Origin: Desulfobulbus sp. Tol-SR
GTDB lineage: Bacteria > Desulfobacterota > Desulfobulbia > Desulfobulbales > Desulfocapsaceae
Length of the DNA stretch: 36,458 bases
Assembly (NCBI GenBank): GCA_000769715.1
Contig: JROS01000062.1
Location: forward strand, 14,373-50,830
Reading direction: 5' to 3'
The translations under genes and the position numbers were made by a program. Positions within the stretch are counted from its first letter, which is position 1. Each line of letters starts with the position of its first letter. Shown here piece by piece: positions 26,522 through 33,879 of this stretch. The notes under the pieces are model-generated. The model was not told the DNA's origin. It saw only the letters and a program-made list of their open reading frames with translations, and made no database searches.

Positions 26522-26822
26522 GGCCTGACCTTCTCGATGGAATGGGAGCGATGAATAAGCAATCATTCAAGGTGATCTGATACTGGTTACACCACCATAG
26601 TAGATAATTTCTCCTGAAATATCAAATCAAGGAAAATTCCATAGCGGGAAAACGCAAATAGTCAGATTTGTTCCATTGCATATGTTTACCTGTGTACTCG
26701 ACCTTATCGCAGGCCAGCCGTTCCTTTACGTGTTGCATAATTTTCTGTTACAATTGGGATCGAAATCCGAGAAAGCTCAATTTCTCGATAACTGCAAACC
26801 GACACACCCATCCGGGGCACTT
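26522..26822. other. Intergenic region before mntA
   Basis: No gene is seen. The right part holds a possible -10 (TACAAT) with a weak -35 (TTACGT) 17 bp upstream. A perfect hairpin follows: CGAGAAA (26768-26774), loop GCTCAA, TTTCTCG (26781-26787), about 35 bp before the mntA start. It may control the toxin-antitoxin transcript. Confidence 0.4.
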
Positions 26823-27122
26823 ATGAGCACCATTGAAGAAGGTCTTCGAATCATCCTTCAGTCACGAGCAGAAGAAATCAGGACCCGGTTTCATGTGCGT
26901 TCGCTCTCTGTTTTTGGCTCTGCCGTAAAGGGTTTAGCCACAGCAGAAAGCGATATCGACATTCTCGTGCACTTCTCCCAGACTCCGGGAATATTCGAAT
27001 TTCTCAGGCTGAAACAATATCTGGAAGATCTTCTGGGCAAACCTGTTGACCTTGTCACCGAAGGCGCACTGAAGAAACAGCTGCGGGAAGGAATATTGCG
27101 GGAGGCCGTCCGTGTCTCCTAG
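26823..27122 (+). CDS. mntA: MntA-like nucleotidyltransferase antitoxin
   Basis: This is a 99-residue minimal nucleotidyltransferase of the MNT family. The active site is intact: 'SVFGSAVKGLATAESDIDILVHF' gives GS-x9-SDID with both metal-binding Asp residues (about residues 32-48). MntA partners of HEPN toxins neutralise them by adding AMP to a tyrosine (type VII toxin-antitoxin). The stop codon overlaps the start of the HepT gene by 11 bp, the usual arrangement. The toxin itself is truncated, so this antitoxin may be without a target here. ATG 26823 begins the domain directly. Confidence 0.87.
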   Translation: MSTIEEGLRIILQSRAEEIRTRFHVRSLSVFGSAVKGLATAESDIDILVHFSQTPGIFEFLRLKQYLEDLLGKPVDLVTEGALKKQLREGILREAVRVS

Positions 27123-27345
27123 GGACTGGAATTTCCGCCTTGAAGACATGGTGGAAGCTATAGACCTCATCGAAGAATATGTCAAAAACATGGACCGGCA
27201 ATCCTGGTCTCAAGACAGGAAAACGATCGACGCCGTCATACGGAACCTTGAAGGGTTGAGAGACTCACCACAAAGCATGAGACGTTCCATGTGCCTTGCC
27301 CTTTCTCCATCTCATTCCCGCGCAGGCAGGAGTCCCAGAACATAA
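27112..27345 (+). pseudogene. Truncated HEPN toxin (HepT)
   Basis: The first about 47 residues, 'RDWNFRLEDMVEAIDLIEEYV...DRKTIDAVIRNLE', match the start of HepT toxins. After 'AVIRNLE' (near 27252) similarity stops and the frame reads through low-complexity sequence to a stop at 27345. HepT is normally about 110-140 residues. The C-terminal half with the catalytic R-x4-6-H of the HEPN RNase is absent in all frames nearby. The tail includes CATTCCCGCGCAGGCAGGAG (27307 on), which resembles a common dispersed repeat. The remnant should lack RNase activity. The start is GTG 27112 inside mntA. Confidence 0.8.
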
Positions 27346-27384
27346 AACTTCCTCGCCCCACGATCCGCCTTTTTTGTCGACAAA

Positions 27385-27450
27385 CCGACCTTCCCCCGCT
27401 GTCATCTCGACCTTCATCGCCGCTGTCTTTCGACCTCCCCCCTGTCATGG
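27385..27450. repeat. Repeat-family arm array between HepT remnant and AAA ATPase gene
   Basis: Three partial units, GCTGTCATCTCGACCTTC, GCTGTCTTTCGACCTCC and CCTGTCATGG, follow each other at roughly 20-22 bp. They belong to the same family as the arrays at 20.5 and 22.8 kb. Confidence 0.6.
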
Positions 27451-27588
27451 AGCGGCCTCGTAAAAACCTGCTGAGGGAAAGAATACAGAAGACGGAATCC
27501 TTGCCGGGATCAAAACATGGCTTCCTTTTTAAATTAAATATTGTATAATACCATTGTATTTTTAAATCAATGATTCAAAAGGAAGGCC

Positions 27589-28905
27589 ATGAAACGTTTC
27601 ATAGAGAGCGATCTCATCAAATGGAAAGAGAGTAAACGTCGGAAACCTCTCCTCCTCCGAGGAGCCAGACAGGTCGGCAAAACCTATTCTCTCAAGTCGT
27701 TCGGCAAGAGCCATTTTGATGCGGTGGCTCTCGTTGATCTCGAACGCAATCCAACACTTCACCGAATTTTTCAGGGCGATCTCAGCGCGAAAAGAATCTG
27801 CGCCGATCTCGAGGTCTTTCTCGGACAGAAATTGCACGCGGGCAACACACTCCTGATCCTCGATGAGATCCAGGCCTGCCCGAGGGCCATTACCGCCCTC
27901 CGCTATTTTTACGAAGAAATGCCCGAATTGCATGTGGCAGCCGCCGGTTCGCTGCTCGAATTCGCCTTGAGGGATATTTCCTTTCCCGTCGGCAGGATTC
28001 AATTCCTGCATCTCCATCCCCTTAGTTTTGCGGAATACCTTGCCGCAATCGGCAAACAGGAAGCTGCCGCCACCATCCTTCAGGCCGCCGACGCTGTCTC
28101 CCCTGCAGTGCACGAACTGCTCTGCGATGAACTGAAGAGGTATTTTTTCGTTGGCGGCATGCCGTCCTGCGTTCTCGCCTATAGCGAAGACAATTCACTG
28201 TACGATGCCTTTGCAGTACAGGGCGAAATAGTCGAATCGTACCGGATGGACTTCGCCAAATACACCCCGCAGGTGGACCGGCACTGCCTTGACGCAGTGT
28301 TTACCGCCGTCAGCCGTTCCATTGGCCAACAGATCAAATATGCCCGTTTAGGAGAAGGCTTCACCAACCCTACCCTGAAAAAGGCCTTCGAATCTCTCTG
28401 CCTTGCCGGCACCATTCGCAGGATCCCCGCTGTTGATCCGTCAGGCTTACCGCTCGGAGCTACTGCTTCAGCCAGGGTTTTCAAGGCCTCGATGCTCGAT
28501 ATCGGATTGATGCGCTATCTTTCCGGAATGCCCACGGACATCGAGTACGCAAAGACCGACCTGCATGCACTCTATCGTGGAGCAATGGCGGAACAATTCG
28601 TCGGCCAGGAAATGGCGATCTCCCAAAATGGAGCCGTATATTACTGGTCCAGACGAGCAAAAGGCAGCGCTGCGGAAGTGGACTATCTGGCAAAAGTCAA
28701 CGGCACAATCCATCCGGTGGAGGTGAAAAGCGGTACCGCAGGCAGTCTGAAAAGCCTCCATCTCCTGCTGAAAACCTATCCGAACTGCGGCAGGGCGCTG
28801 GTTTTTTCAATGCGTCCGTTTGCCGAGCTACCGGAACATGGGATTACATTCATGCCGCTCTACAGCGTTTATGCCGCTACCGGAGGCACAGGCCGACTCT
28901 CGTGA
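27589..28905 (+). CDS. AAA-family ATPase with DUF4143 domain
   Basis: This 438-residue protein has an N-terminal AAA_14 ATPase: Walker A 'LLRGARQVGKTYSL' (about residues 22-35) and Walker B 'TLLILDEIQACP' (about 88-99), with a sensor 'AAGSLLEF'. A helical DUF4143 region follows (about 200-380), with 'AEVDYLAKVNGTIHPVEVKSG', which resembles the D...E-x-K of PD-(D/E)XK nucleases. Proteins of this type are common in prokaryotic mobile and defence regions, but their role is poorly known. ATG 27589 follows AAGGAAGG, and a TATAAT (27544-27549) stands 40 bp upstream. It lies amid toxin-antitoxin genes. Confidence 0.87.
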   Translation: MKRFIESDLIKWKESKRRKPLLLRGARQVGKTYSLKSFGKSHFDAVALVDLERNPTLHRIFQGDLSAKRICADLEVFLGQKLHAGNTLLILDEIQACPRAITALRYFYEEMPELHVAAAGSLLEFALRDISFPVGRIQFLHLHPLSFAEYLAAIGKQEAAATILQAADAVSPAVHELLCDELKRYFFVGGMPSCVLAYSEDNSLYDAFAVQGEIVESYRMDFAKYTPQVDRHCLDAVFTAVSRSIGQQIKYARLGEGFTNPTLKKAFESLCLAGTIRRIPAVDPSGLPLGATASARVFKASMLDIGLMRYLSGMPTDIEYAKTDLHALYRGAMAEQFVGQEMAISQNGAVYYWSRRAKGSAAEVDYLAKVNGTIHPVEVKSGTAGSLKSLHLLLKTYPNCGRALVFSMRPFAELPEHGITFMPLYSVYAATGGTGRLS

Positions 28906-28953
28906 AAAAACATTCTCCTTGAAAACGGTAGCAAGCAAGCCGGACCACCTGTC

Positions 28954-30273
28954 TCAACCCCGAAACAGCCGTGCCACCTCCGGCGACCAGGCGAGATGGA
29001 CCTCAACCTCGCTATCTGCAGGATACACCTCCTGCCCCGGAGGAAAGAGGACAAAGCACGACGGCGTCTCCAGCCGCCCTGCCAGGCGGACCGCCAGTCC
29101 CCTCGCCGCCATGCTCAACACGCCGGGCTTGACATGCAGCACCTCGGCGCGCCGCAACTCCACCCGATCCGTAAGCCTGGCCCGCACCGCCACCGGCTGA
29201 TACTCCCGCACCCCCTGCAACTGCAGCAGCGCCGGTCCGACCAGTTCGTTCATCAGGGTCCGGACGGCGCCGGGCGGACCGGGCAGGCCGAAAAACACCG
29301 CCCGCCCCAGCCTGCCGATCAGCGTCGAGGCCCCCGGCCGCATCGCCAGCGAGTGTGATACAACCTCGCCGCCGGCCCGTTGGAAGGCGTCCTCCAGCAG
29401 ATCGTATTTGCCCGGCCCCATGCCACCGGTGCTGATCACCGCATCGAGGGAGGCGGTTGTGATCTTCGCCAGGAGCCGATCCAGATCCCCGGCCTGGTCC
29501 GGGACGATCCCAAGATATTGCGGCTCGGCCAGAAACTGGCGGATCAGTCCCTCGAGCAGGTACCTGTTGGACGAGAGCTTCAGACCAGGGACCACCTGAT
29601 CGGCCGTCTCGACCAGTTCGCTACCGGTACAGAAGAAACCGACCCGCGGCCGACGATAGACCTCGATCTCAGTATGACCGCAGGAAGCCAGCAGGGCCGG
29701 ATGCTCCGGCAGCAGGATGGTTCCCTTTTCCACCAGCAGATCGCCCTCGGTGACCAGGCTCCCCTGCCTGTCGATAAAAGTTTTCTTTCGTGCCAGACCG
29801 CGGGCGGACACCAAGACCATGCCGTCTTCGACCACACAGTCTTCCTGCGGCACCACCCGCTTCGCCCCGTCCGGGACCATGCCGCCGGTCATGATCCGGC
29901 AGGCCTGACCGGCAGCTACGACTCGCCGCTGCGTGTCCCCGGCGGGCGCCTCGCCGAAGATGCGGAACTCCCCGCCATCCGCAACGCTGTCCCCGCCGGC
30001 GCCGACCGCAAAGCCGTCACGGGTCGCCTGATCATACCCCGGCTGCGGAACCCTGGCCAGCAGCGGCTGCGAAGCAACCCGACCGGAGGATGCGACAACA
30101 GGGCAGATCTCCCCCGACAGCGGAGGGACAGTTTCAGCTATGAGTTCATCAACATGAGGAAAAAGGGTCACGGCATCTCGCAAGAGTGGTCTTGCCGCCA
30201 GGAAGCGGCAGCGATTGATGGATTGCGGCGTCGGCAGGTCCGCCCGTAGTGTTGTCGAGAAACAACACCGCAA
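28954..30273 (-). CDS. moeA: Molybdopterin molybdenumtransferase (MoeA-like)
   Basis: This 439-residue MoeA-family enzyme inserts molybdate or tungstate into adenylated molybdopterin. The MoCF-binding core is clear: 'DAVISTGGMGPGKYDLLEDAF' (GG.G.G..D pattern), 'MRPGASTLIGRLGRAVFFGLPGPPGA'. The N-terminal region has a variant 'GYDQATRDGFAVGAGG' in place of the usual 'FDRSAMDGYA', a form seen in some Desulfobacterota (from memory). The start is uncertain. A TTG at 30273 is the first possible codon, and the typical N-terminus begins soon after, but no ribosome-binding site is seen. No other molybdenum cofactor gene is adjacent. Confidence 0.88.
   Translation of the reverse strand: MRCCFSTTLRADLPTPQSINRCRFLAARPLLRDAVTLFPHVDELIAETVPPLSGEICPVVASSGRVASQPLLARVPQPGYDQATRDGFAVGAGGDSVADGGEFRIFGEAPAGDTQRRVVAAGQACRIMTGGMVPDGAKRVVPQEDCVVEDGMVLVSARGLARKKTFIDRQGSLVTEGDLLVEKGTILLPEHPALLASCGHTEIEVYRRPRVGFFCTGSELVETADQVVPGLKLSSNRYLLEGLIRQFLAEPQYLGIVPDQAGDLDRLLAKITTASLDAVISTGGMGPGKYDLLEDAFQRAGGEVVSHSLAMRPGASTLIGRLGRAVFFGLPGPPGAVRTLMNELVGPALLQLQGVREYQPVAVRARLTDRVELRRAEVLHVKPGVLSMAARGLAVRLAGRLETPSCFVLFPPGQEVYPADSEVEVHLAWSPEVARLFRG
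30249..30268 (-). other. Hairpin at the start of moeA
   Basis: GTGTTGT (30249-30255) and ACAACAC (30262-30268) form a perfect 7-bp stem with a 6-nt loop, only a few bases inside the proposed moeA start. Such a stem could hide the start codon, or it may show that the true start lies elsewhere. Confidence 0.4.
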
Positions 30274-30642
30274 GAAACAAGAAAATCACATGTTTTTTTC
30301 ATATCGTCTCGTATTTGCATAACATGTCATCTTATTTCTCGGAATTTAGCCCTCTTTTTCTCGGATTATGTCTTCATAATACTCGGATTTTCCTTATCGA
30401 CCGAGCCTCCTCCAGATGGAACGCCTACCTACCCTGTCATTCCAACCTTACAACCCCTGTCACTTCACACTTTCCAGCCCTTCACTTCGACCTTTCCACT
30501 GTCCTCTCGACCTTACCCCGCTGTGTTTGCAAAACGTCAGGGGCCGCAGTTATCATACAAGCGCAACTGTCCCTACCTGCAGCACGATACATTCAAATAG
30601 ATATACGCTTGACGTACAACATAAAACACCTTACAGTGAACT
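30274..30642. other. Intergenic region with repeat units and a likely higB promoter
   Basis: No gene is seen. At 30433-30525 four degenerate units of the 22-bp repeat family occur (cores at 30438, 30461, 30483 and 30503). TTGACG (30609-30614) and TACAGT (30632-30637), 17 bp apart, make a plausible promoter. It lies so close to higB that transcription would begin at or near the ATG, suggesting a leaderless message. Confidence 0.45.
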
Positions 30643-30921
30643 ATGATAAAATCTTTCCGCTGCAGGGATACCGAGGCTTTTTTTGAAGGAAAGCGAGTCA
30701 GGAAATTTGAGTCCTGTGCTGCCCAGGCAGAAAGAAGGCTCCAAATTTTGGACAATGCCAAGACCATCCACGATTTGATGGCCTTGCCGAGCAACCGCTT
30801 CGAGGCATTGGCCGGTTACCGTGGCGGGCAATACAGCATTCGAGTCAACCACCAATGGCGCGTATGTTTCGAGTGGCAAGACGCTGATGCCTACAACGTT
30901 GAAATCGTTGATTACCACTGA
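30643..30921 (+). CDS. higB: HigB-family toxin
   Basis: This is a 92-residue RelE-superfamily mRNA endonuclease of the HigB type. Signatures include 'MIKSFRCRDTEAFFEGKRVRKF', 'LPSNRFEALAGYRGGQYSIRVNHQWRVCFEW' and the C-terminal 'NVEIVDYH'. The conserved Arg residues and terminal His fit the ribosome-dependent RNase. The gene comes before its antitoxin, which is the inverted order typical of HigBA. The reading frame is complete. Confidence 0.93.
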   Translation: MIKSFRCRDTEAFFEGKRVRKFESCAAQAERRLQILDNAKTIHDLMALPSNRFEALAGYRGGQYSIRVNHQWRVCFEWQDADAYNVEIVDYH

Positions 30922-30932
30922 AGGAAATGAAC

Positions 30933-31235
30933 ATGGCCAATAAGATGCGCGCAATCCATCCCGGCGAGATCCTGAAAGGTGAACTGGAAGAGCTGAATCT
31001 GTCTGCCAACGCCCTTTCAAAAGCGTTGAACGTCCCCGCCAACCGGATCACCGCAATCCTGAGTGAGCGACGGGGCATCACTGCCGATACAGCCTTGCGG
31101 CTGGCTCGATTTTTTGGCACCTCGCCCGATTTCTGGATGAGCCTGCAAAGCAGTTACGATGTAAAGGTAGCAGAGGCGGCGGTGGGCGAAGAGATCGAGA
31201 AGACTGTCAAGCCCAGGGACCTTCCGGCTGCCTAA
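30933..31235 (+). CDS. higA: HigA-family antitoxin
   Basis: This is a 100-residue XRE-family antitoxin. It opens 'MRAIHPGEILKGELEELNLSANALSKALNVPANRITAILSERRGITADTALRLARFFGTSPDFWMSLQ', with a complete helix-turn-helix (about residues 25-60), matching HigA closely. It neutralises HigB and represses the operon. ATG 30933 lies seven bases after AAGGA; another ATG two codons earlier is too close to that site. It is 11 bp from the higB stop. Confidence 0.93.
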   Translation: MANKMRAIHPGEILKGELEELNLSANALSKALNVPANRITAILSERRGITADTALRLARFFGTSPDFWMSLQSSYDVKVAEAAVGEEIEKTVKPRDLPAA

Positions 31236-31323
31236 TCGAGGTTATGCCCCATCCAACCCTTGGAAAATACCTACCTTCACGCTTCCTTCAGTTTCTGATT
31301 GTTTCTTTCAAGGAGCTGTGATT

Positions 31324-31725
31324 ATGAAATGCCCATCCTGTGGAGCTGCTGAATTGATCCACGACACCCGGGGCGTACCGTACACGTACAAGGGTGAGAC
31401 TACCACAATTCCGGAAGTGACCGGCGACTTCTGCCAGGCCTGCGGTGAAATCATCCTGGATCGGTTGCAAGGTGATCGCTATAGCGAAATGATCGGGGCC
31501 TTTCGGCGGGAAATTAACGCTGCTTATGTGGATCCTAAGTACATCGCGAAGGTGCGCAAAAAACTTGATTTGGACCAGCGGGAAGCGGCCGAGATCTTCG
31601 GCGGTGGTTTGAATGCATTCTCACGTTACGAAAACGGGAAGACAAAGCCGCCTTTGGCTCTGGTGAAACTGCTTAAGGTACTTGACCGGCACTCTGATTT
31701 ACTCGAAGAAGTCAGAACAGCTTAA
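31324..31725 (+). CDS. MqsA-family antitoxin without an MqsR partner
   Basis: This 133-residue protein closely resembles MqsA. It has an N-terminal zinc domain with C-x2-C...C-x2-C ('MKCPSCGAAE', 'GDFCQACGEI') and a C-terminal XRE helix-turn-helix ('VRKKLDLDQREAAEIFGGGLNAFSRYENGKTKPPLALVKLLKVLDRHSDLL'). ATG 31324 follows AAGGAG. MqsA normally pairs with the RNase MqsR encoded just upstream, but here higBA precedes it and no mqsR-like frame exists in the 88-bp gap. It may be a solitary repressor, or a back-up antitoxin for the MqsR remnant 1.6 kb downstream. The helix-turn-helix segment is near-identical in pattern to that of the second MqsA. Confidence 0.87.
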   Translation: MKCPSCGAAELIHDTRGVPYTYKGETTTIPEVTGDFCQACGEIILDRLQGDRYSEMIGAFRREINAAYVDPKYIAKVRKKLDLDQREAAEIFGGGLNAFSRYENGKTKPPLALVKLLKVLDRHSDLLEEVRTA

Positions 31726-31887
31726 TTTTTTTACCTATCCTGCTGCTGACTTGCAACTCACCCCGGGGAAATGCTGCTGAAGCAAATCCTTCTTCCCTCC
31801 ACCGTCCGGCCGCAACGATTGCCTTCACGATCCGGGGGCGGTTCTGCCGTCCCACAACTCCGCCAGGGCGAAGGCCAAGATACCCAT

Positions 31888-31982
31888 CCCCGCTGTCATC
31901 TCGACCAAAGGGAGAGATCTCAAACCGACCTGGGAACATCCACCGCAAGGAAAAGTGAGATTTCTCGCTGGCGCTCAATGAG
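31888..31982. repeat. Diverged hairpin repeat element
   Basis: The left arm CCCGCTGTCATCTCGACC...GAGAGATCTC and the right arm GAGATTTCTCGCTGGCGCTC can pair across a centre of about 40 bp that differs from the other complete copies. The right end (ATGAGG for ATGACAG) is degraded. Confidence 0.65.
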
Positions 31983-32011
31983 GCAACACATTCATCCCCT
32001 TATCTCGATCC

Positions 32012-32299
32012 TCATCGCCTCTGCCAATACGTCGGCCTACGATGCTGATGGGCTACCGCGATAATGAAAACATGATTCTTTTCTATAGAATAAAGGAGCT
32101 TATAGGGAAACATGTGGAGCAAACCTTTTCGAATTTCACCTCGTTCAATCGACCACGCCGTGGGAAATTCCGCGATCCGTCTGGCGGCTTTTCCGACTTC
32201 ATCCTTGAACTTTGAACCAAGTCCAGGAACTTGGAGGTCATAGAAACTACAGGCATCATCCAGTTCCAACTTGGCAAGTTCAGAAAAAATGACCTTCAT
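32012..32299 (-). CDS. ParE/RelE-family toxin
   Basis: This 95-residue protein has the ParE/RelE fold: 'VIFSELAKLELDDACSFYDLQVPGLGSKFKDEVGKAARRIAEFPTAW' helices, then 'IRKGLLHMFPYKLLYSIEKNHVFIIAVAHQHRRPTYW'. The 'VAHQHRRPTYW' ending is typical of this toxin subfamily, which pairs with PF09720-type antitoxins, as found here. The start overlaps the end of the antitoxin gene by 4 bp. The frame is complete. Confidence 0.9.
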   Translation of the reverse strand: MKVIFSELAKLELDDACSFYDLQVPGLGSKFKDEVGKAARRIAEFPTAWSIERGEIRKGLLHMFPYKLLYSIEKNHVFIIAVAHQHRRPTYWQRR

Positions 32300-32505
32300 T
32301 TCAGTGGATTGAAGATTTGTTCCATTGGGATACCTTTGAGTTTCCCATCTCTATAGGCTTCCAATCTCCTTTCGGCTTCGTCCGCCCATATCTTATCCAA
32401 TTCAGAGTCAGGTTCATCCAGGCTTTTCAGTAAACCTTCAACGACAATAAACTTTTCCGCCGGCTCAAGGTTTAAGGCCTCTTTCAGTATGTCTTTGCCA
32501 CGCAT
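32296..32505 (-). CDS. PF09720-type addiction module antitoxin
   Basis: This 69-residue acidic protein matches the small 'putative addiction module component' family: 'ILKEALNLEPAEKFIVVEGLLKSLDEPDSELDKIWADEAERRLEAYRDGKLKGIP'. The motif 'WADEAERRLEAYRDGKL' is diagnostic. GGAGGAGG lies directly upstream of ATG 32505. It is translationally coupled to the ParE-like toxin, with which it should form a tight complex. Members have no classical DNA-binding domain that I can see. Confidence 0.9.
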   Translation of the reverse strand: MRGKDILKEALNLEPAEKFIVVEGLLKSLDEPDSELDKIWADEAERRLEAYRDGKLKGIPMEQIFNPLK

Positions 32506-32527
32506 GACCTCCTCCCTCCCGTTATTC

Positions 32528-32565
32528 TATGATTTGTCCATCAATCCCTCGGAATTGAAATCATA
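32528..32565 (-). promoter_or_regulatory. Inverted repeat upstream of the PF09720/ParE pair
   Basis: TATGATTT (32528-32535) and AAATCATA (32558-32565) are perfect 8-bp inverted arms 22 bp apart, about 25-60 bp before the antitoxin start. A TATGAT-like -10 falls next to the distal arm, so this may be the operator and promoter of the pair. Confidence 0.4.
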
Positions 32566-32639
32566 TCATAAAGTGTGATGCCTGGTGAATACTATTATCT
32601 CTCGAGGTGGGGCGTCAAGTGAATCTCGACCTTCCCCCG

Positions 32640-32812
32640 CCTCGTCGCCCTTTCCCCCGCTGTCATCTCGACCTTCCCCCGCTGTCATCTCGACCGAAGG
32701 GAGAGATCTCATGCAGCCATCATCCGCTCCGAGAAAGGCATCCTCGGCAACACGAGATTTCTCGCTTCGCTTCGAAATGACGGCGGGGAAGGCTTAAATG
32801 ACAGCGGGGGAG
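32640..32812. repeat. Complete hairpin element (copy A) with extra arms on both sides
   Basis: The element spans 32677-32787. Left arm CCCCGCTGTCATCTCGACCG...GAGATCTC; centre ATGCAGCCATC...GGCATCCTCGGCAACAC; right arm GAGATTTCTCGCTTCGCTTC...ATGACGGCGGGG. One or two extra left arms precede it at 22-bp steps (core at 32664), and an extra right arm AAATGACAGCGGGGG follows 22 bp on (32796). Confidence 0.9.
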
Positions 32813-32847
32813 GCGAGGACGGCGGTGTTTTGCCTGCCGCGCGTTGC

Positions 32848-32899
32848 ATTAACCGATATAGTTAATTTAAATTTGTCAAAATTAACTGGAAACGTTAAT
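32848..32899 (+). promoter_or_regulatory. Twin palindromes upstream of mqsRA
   Basis: ATTAAC-N7-GTTAAT occurs twice with identical arms and spacer length: 32848-32866 (spacer CGATATA) and 32881-32899 (spacer TGGAAAC). The centres are 33 bp apart, about three helical turns, and the second ends 9 bp before the MqsR start codon at 32908. The placement fits an MqsA operator; in Escherichia coli MqsA also binds two palindromes in its promoter, of a different sequence. Confidence 0.65.
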
Positions 32900-32907
32900 A
32901 TATGTTT

Positions 32908-33208
32908 ATGGAAAAGAGAAAACCACACTACAAACTGACTGACATTAAAGCGATAGTTGCCAAAATCGGCAAACTTGCATTTACCCATACGGCGCAGATT
33001 AACAGCGCTGCTATGGGTCTTACCGGTGATGAGCCTATCGATGTCATCTTTTCTCTTTCTCGAAGCATGTTTTACAAATCGATGACCACGATCCACGACG
33101 CCACTCTGTGGCAGGACGTGTATCATGCCCTGCCCGAACGGCAAAACTGCCTACATCAAGGTCACCCTGCGCGAAGGTGCGGTGGTTATTCAGTTTAAGG
33201 AGAAATAA
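32908..33208 (+). pseudogene. mqsR: MqsR toxin gene with a one-base frameshift
   Basis: The first 73 codons read as MqsR: 'MEKRKPHYKLTDIKAIV', '...SMFYKSMTTIHDATLWQDVYH'. Past 33126 the frame turns into unrelated sequence ending at 33198. Skipping one base (the G at about 33127) restores 'PCPNGKTAYIKVTLREGAVVIQFKEK' up to the stop at 33206-33208, matching the normal MqsR end; total length would then be 99 residues, as in Escherichia coli (98). MqsR is an mRNA interferase cutting at GCU. The loss of the last strands should inactivate it unless the shift is a sequencing error or is bypassed. The repaired stop lies 3 bp before mqsA. Confidence 0.85.
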
Positions 33209-33211
33209 GCA

Positions 33212-33688
33212 ATGGAAACTATAGAAAAAAGACAGTGCGGTTCTTGTGGCGGTCGTAATATGGTGATGGATACTCGAGACAAGGAGATCCCATACAAAGG
33301 CGAAATCATCACAATCATGTCCTTCCCCGGCTGGTATTGTCCTGATTGTGGCGAAAGCGAATCCATTTGTGGTGAGGATGCGGAAAGCTTCTCCAAAAAA
33401 ATTGAAGCGGCCATGAAAGAAATCGACACCAGACAGGCGCTGGAATTGCGAGCCATCCGCAAACGTCTTGGCCTCAATCAATCGGAAGCGGCCGATATTT
33501 TCGGCGGCGGGGTCAATGCCTTTTCCGAATACGAACGCGGCGTCAGGCAACCGGCCAAATCGACCGTCCTGCTGCTGAAGTTGCTCGATCAGCATCCCGA
33601 CCTCCTCCCGGAGGTGCTGACGGCGGGCAGGACGAAAAAAATCCACCGCTCGACGAGACAGCGCAAAACTCGGCCGGCCGGAGAATGA
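33212..33688 (+). CDS. mqsA: MqsA antitoxin
   Basis: This is a 158-residue antitoxin and repressor. The N-terminal zinc domain has C-x2-C...C-x2-C ('RQCGSCGGRN', 'WYCPDCGESES'), and the C-terminal XRE domain has 'IRKRLGLNQSEAADIFGGGVNAFSEYERGVRQPAKSTVLLLKLLDQHPDLL'. The Arg/Lys-rich tail after residue 132 ('GRTKKIHRSTRQRKTRP') is longer than in classical MqsA (131 residues) and is probably an added extension. The frame is intact, unlike that of the toxin, so it may now serve only as a regulator. Confidence 0.92.
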   Translation: METIEKRQCGSCGGRNMVMDTRDKEIPYKGEIITIMSFPGWYCPDCGESESICGEDAESFSKKIEAAMKEIDTRQALELRAIRKRLGLNQSEAADIFGGGVNAFSEYERGVRQPAKSTVLLLKLLDQHPDLLPEVLTAGRTKKIHRSTRQRKTRPAGE

Positions 33689-33700
33689 TTTCACCACTGT

Positions 33701-33826
33701 CATCGCGACCTTCCCCCGCTGTCATCTCGAACGCAGTGAGAGATCTCATGCAGCCATCAACCGCCACAAGAAAGGCATCCTCGGCAACACGAGATTTCTC
33801 GCTTCGCTTCGAAATGACAGCAGGGG
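33701..33826. repeat. Complete hairpin element (copy B)
   Basis: Core element 33713-33826 (114 bp): left arm CCCCCGCTGTCATCTCGAAC...GAGAGATCTC, centre ATGCAGCCATC...ACAC, right arm GAGATTTCTCGC...GAAATGACAGCAGGGG. One additional left arm precedes it, with its core at 33701, 22 bp upstream. It differs from copy C at only a few positions. Confidence 0.92.
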
Positions 33827-33879
33827 CATCACGCCTTTCGCCCTGCCGGGAATGACGAGATTTCGGCCTTCCTGCACTG

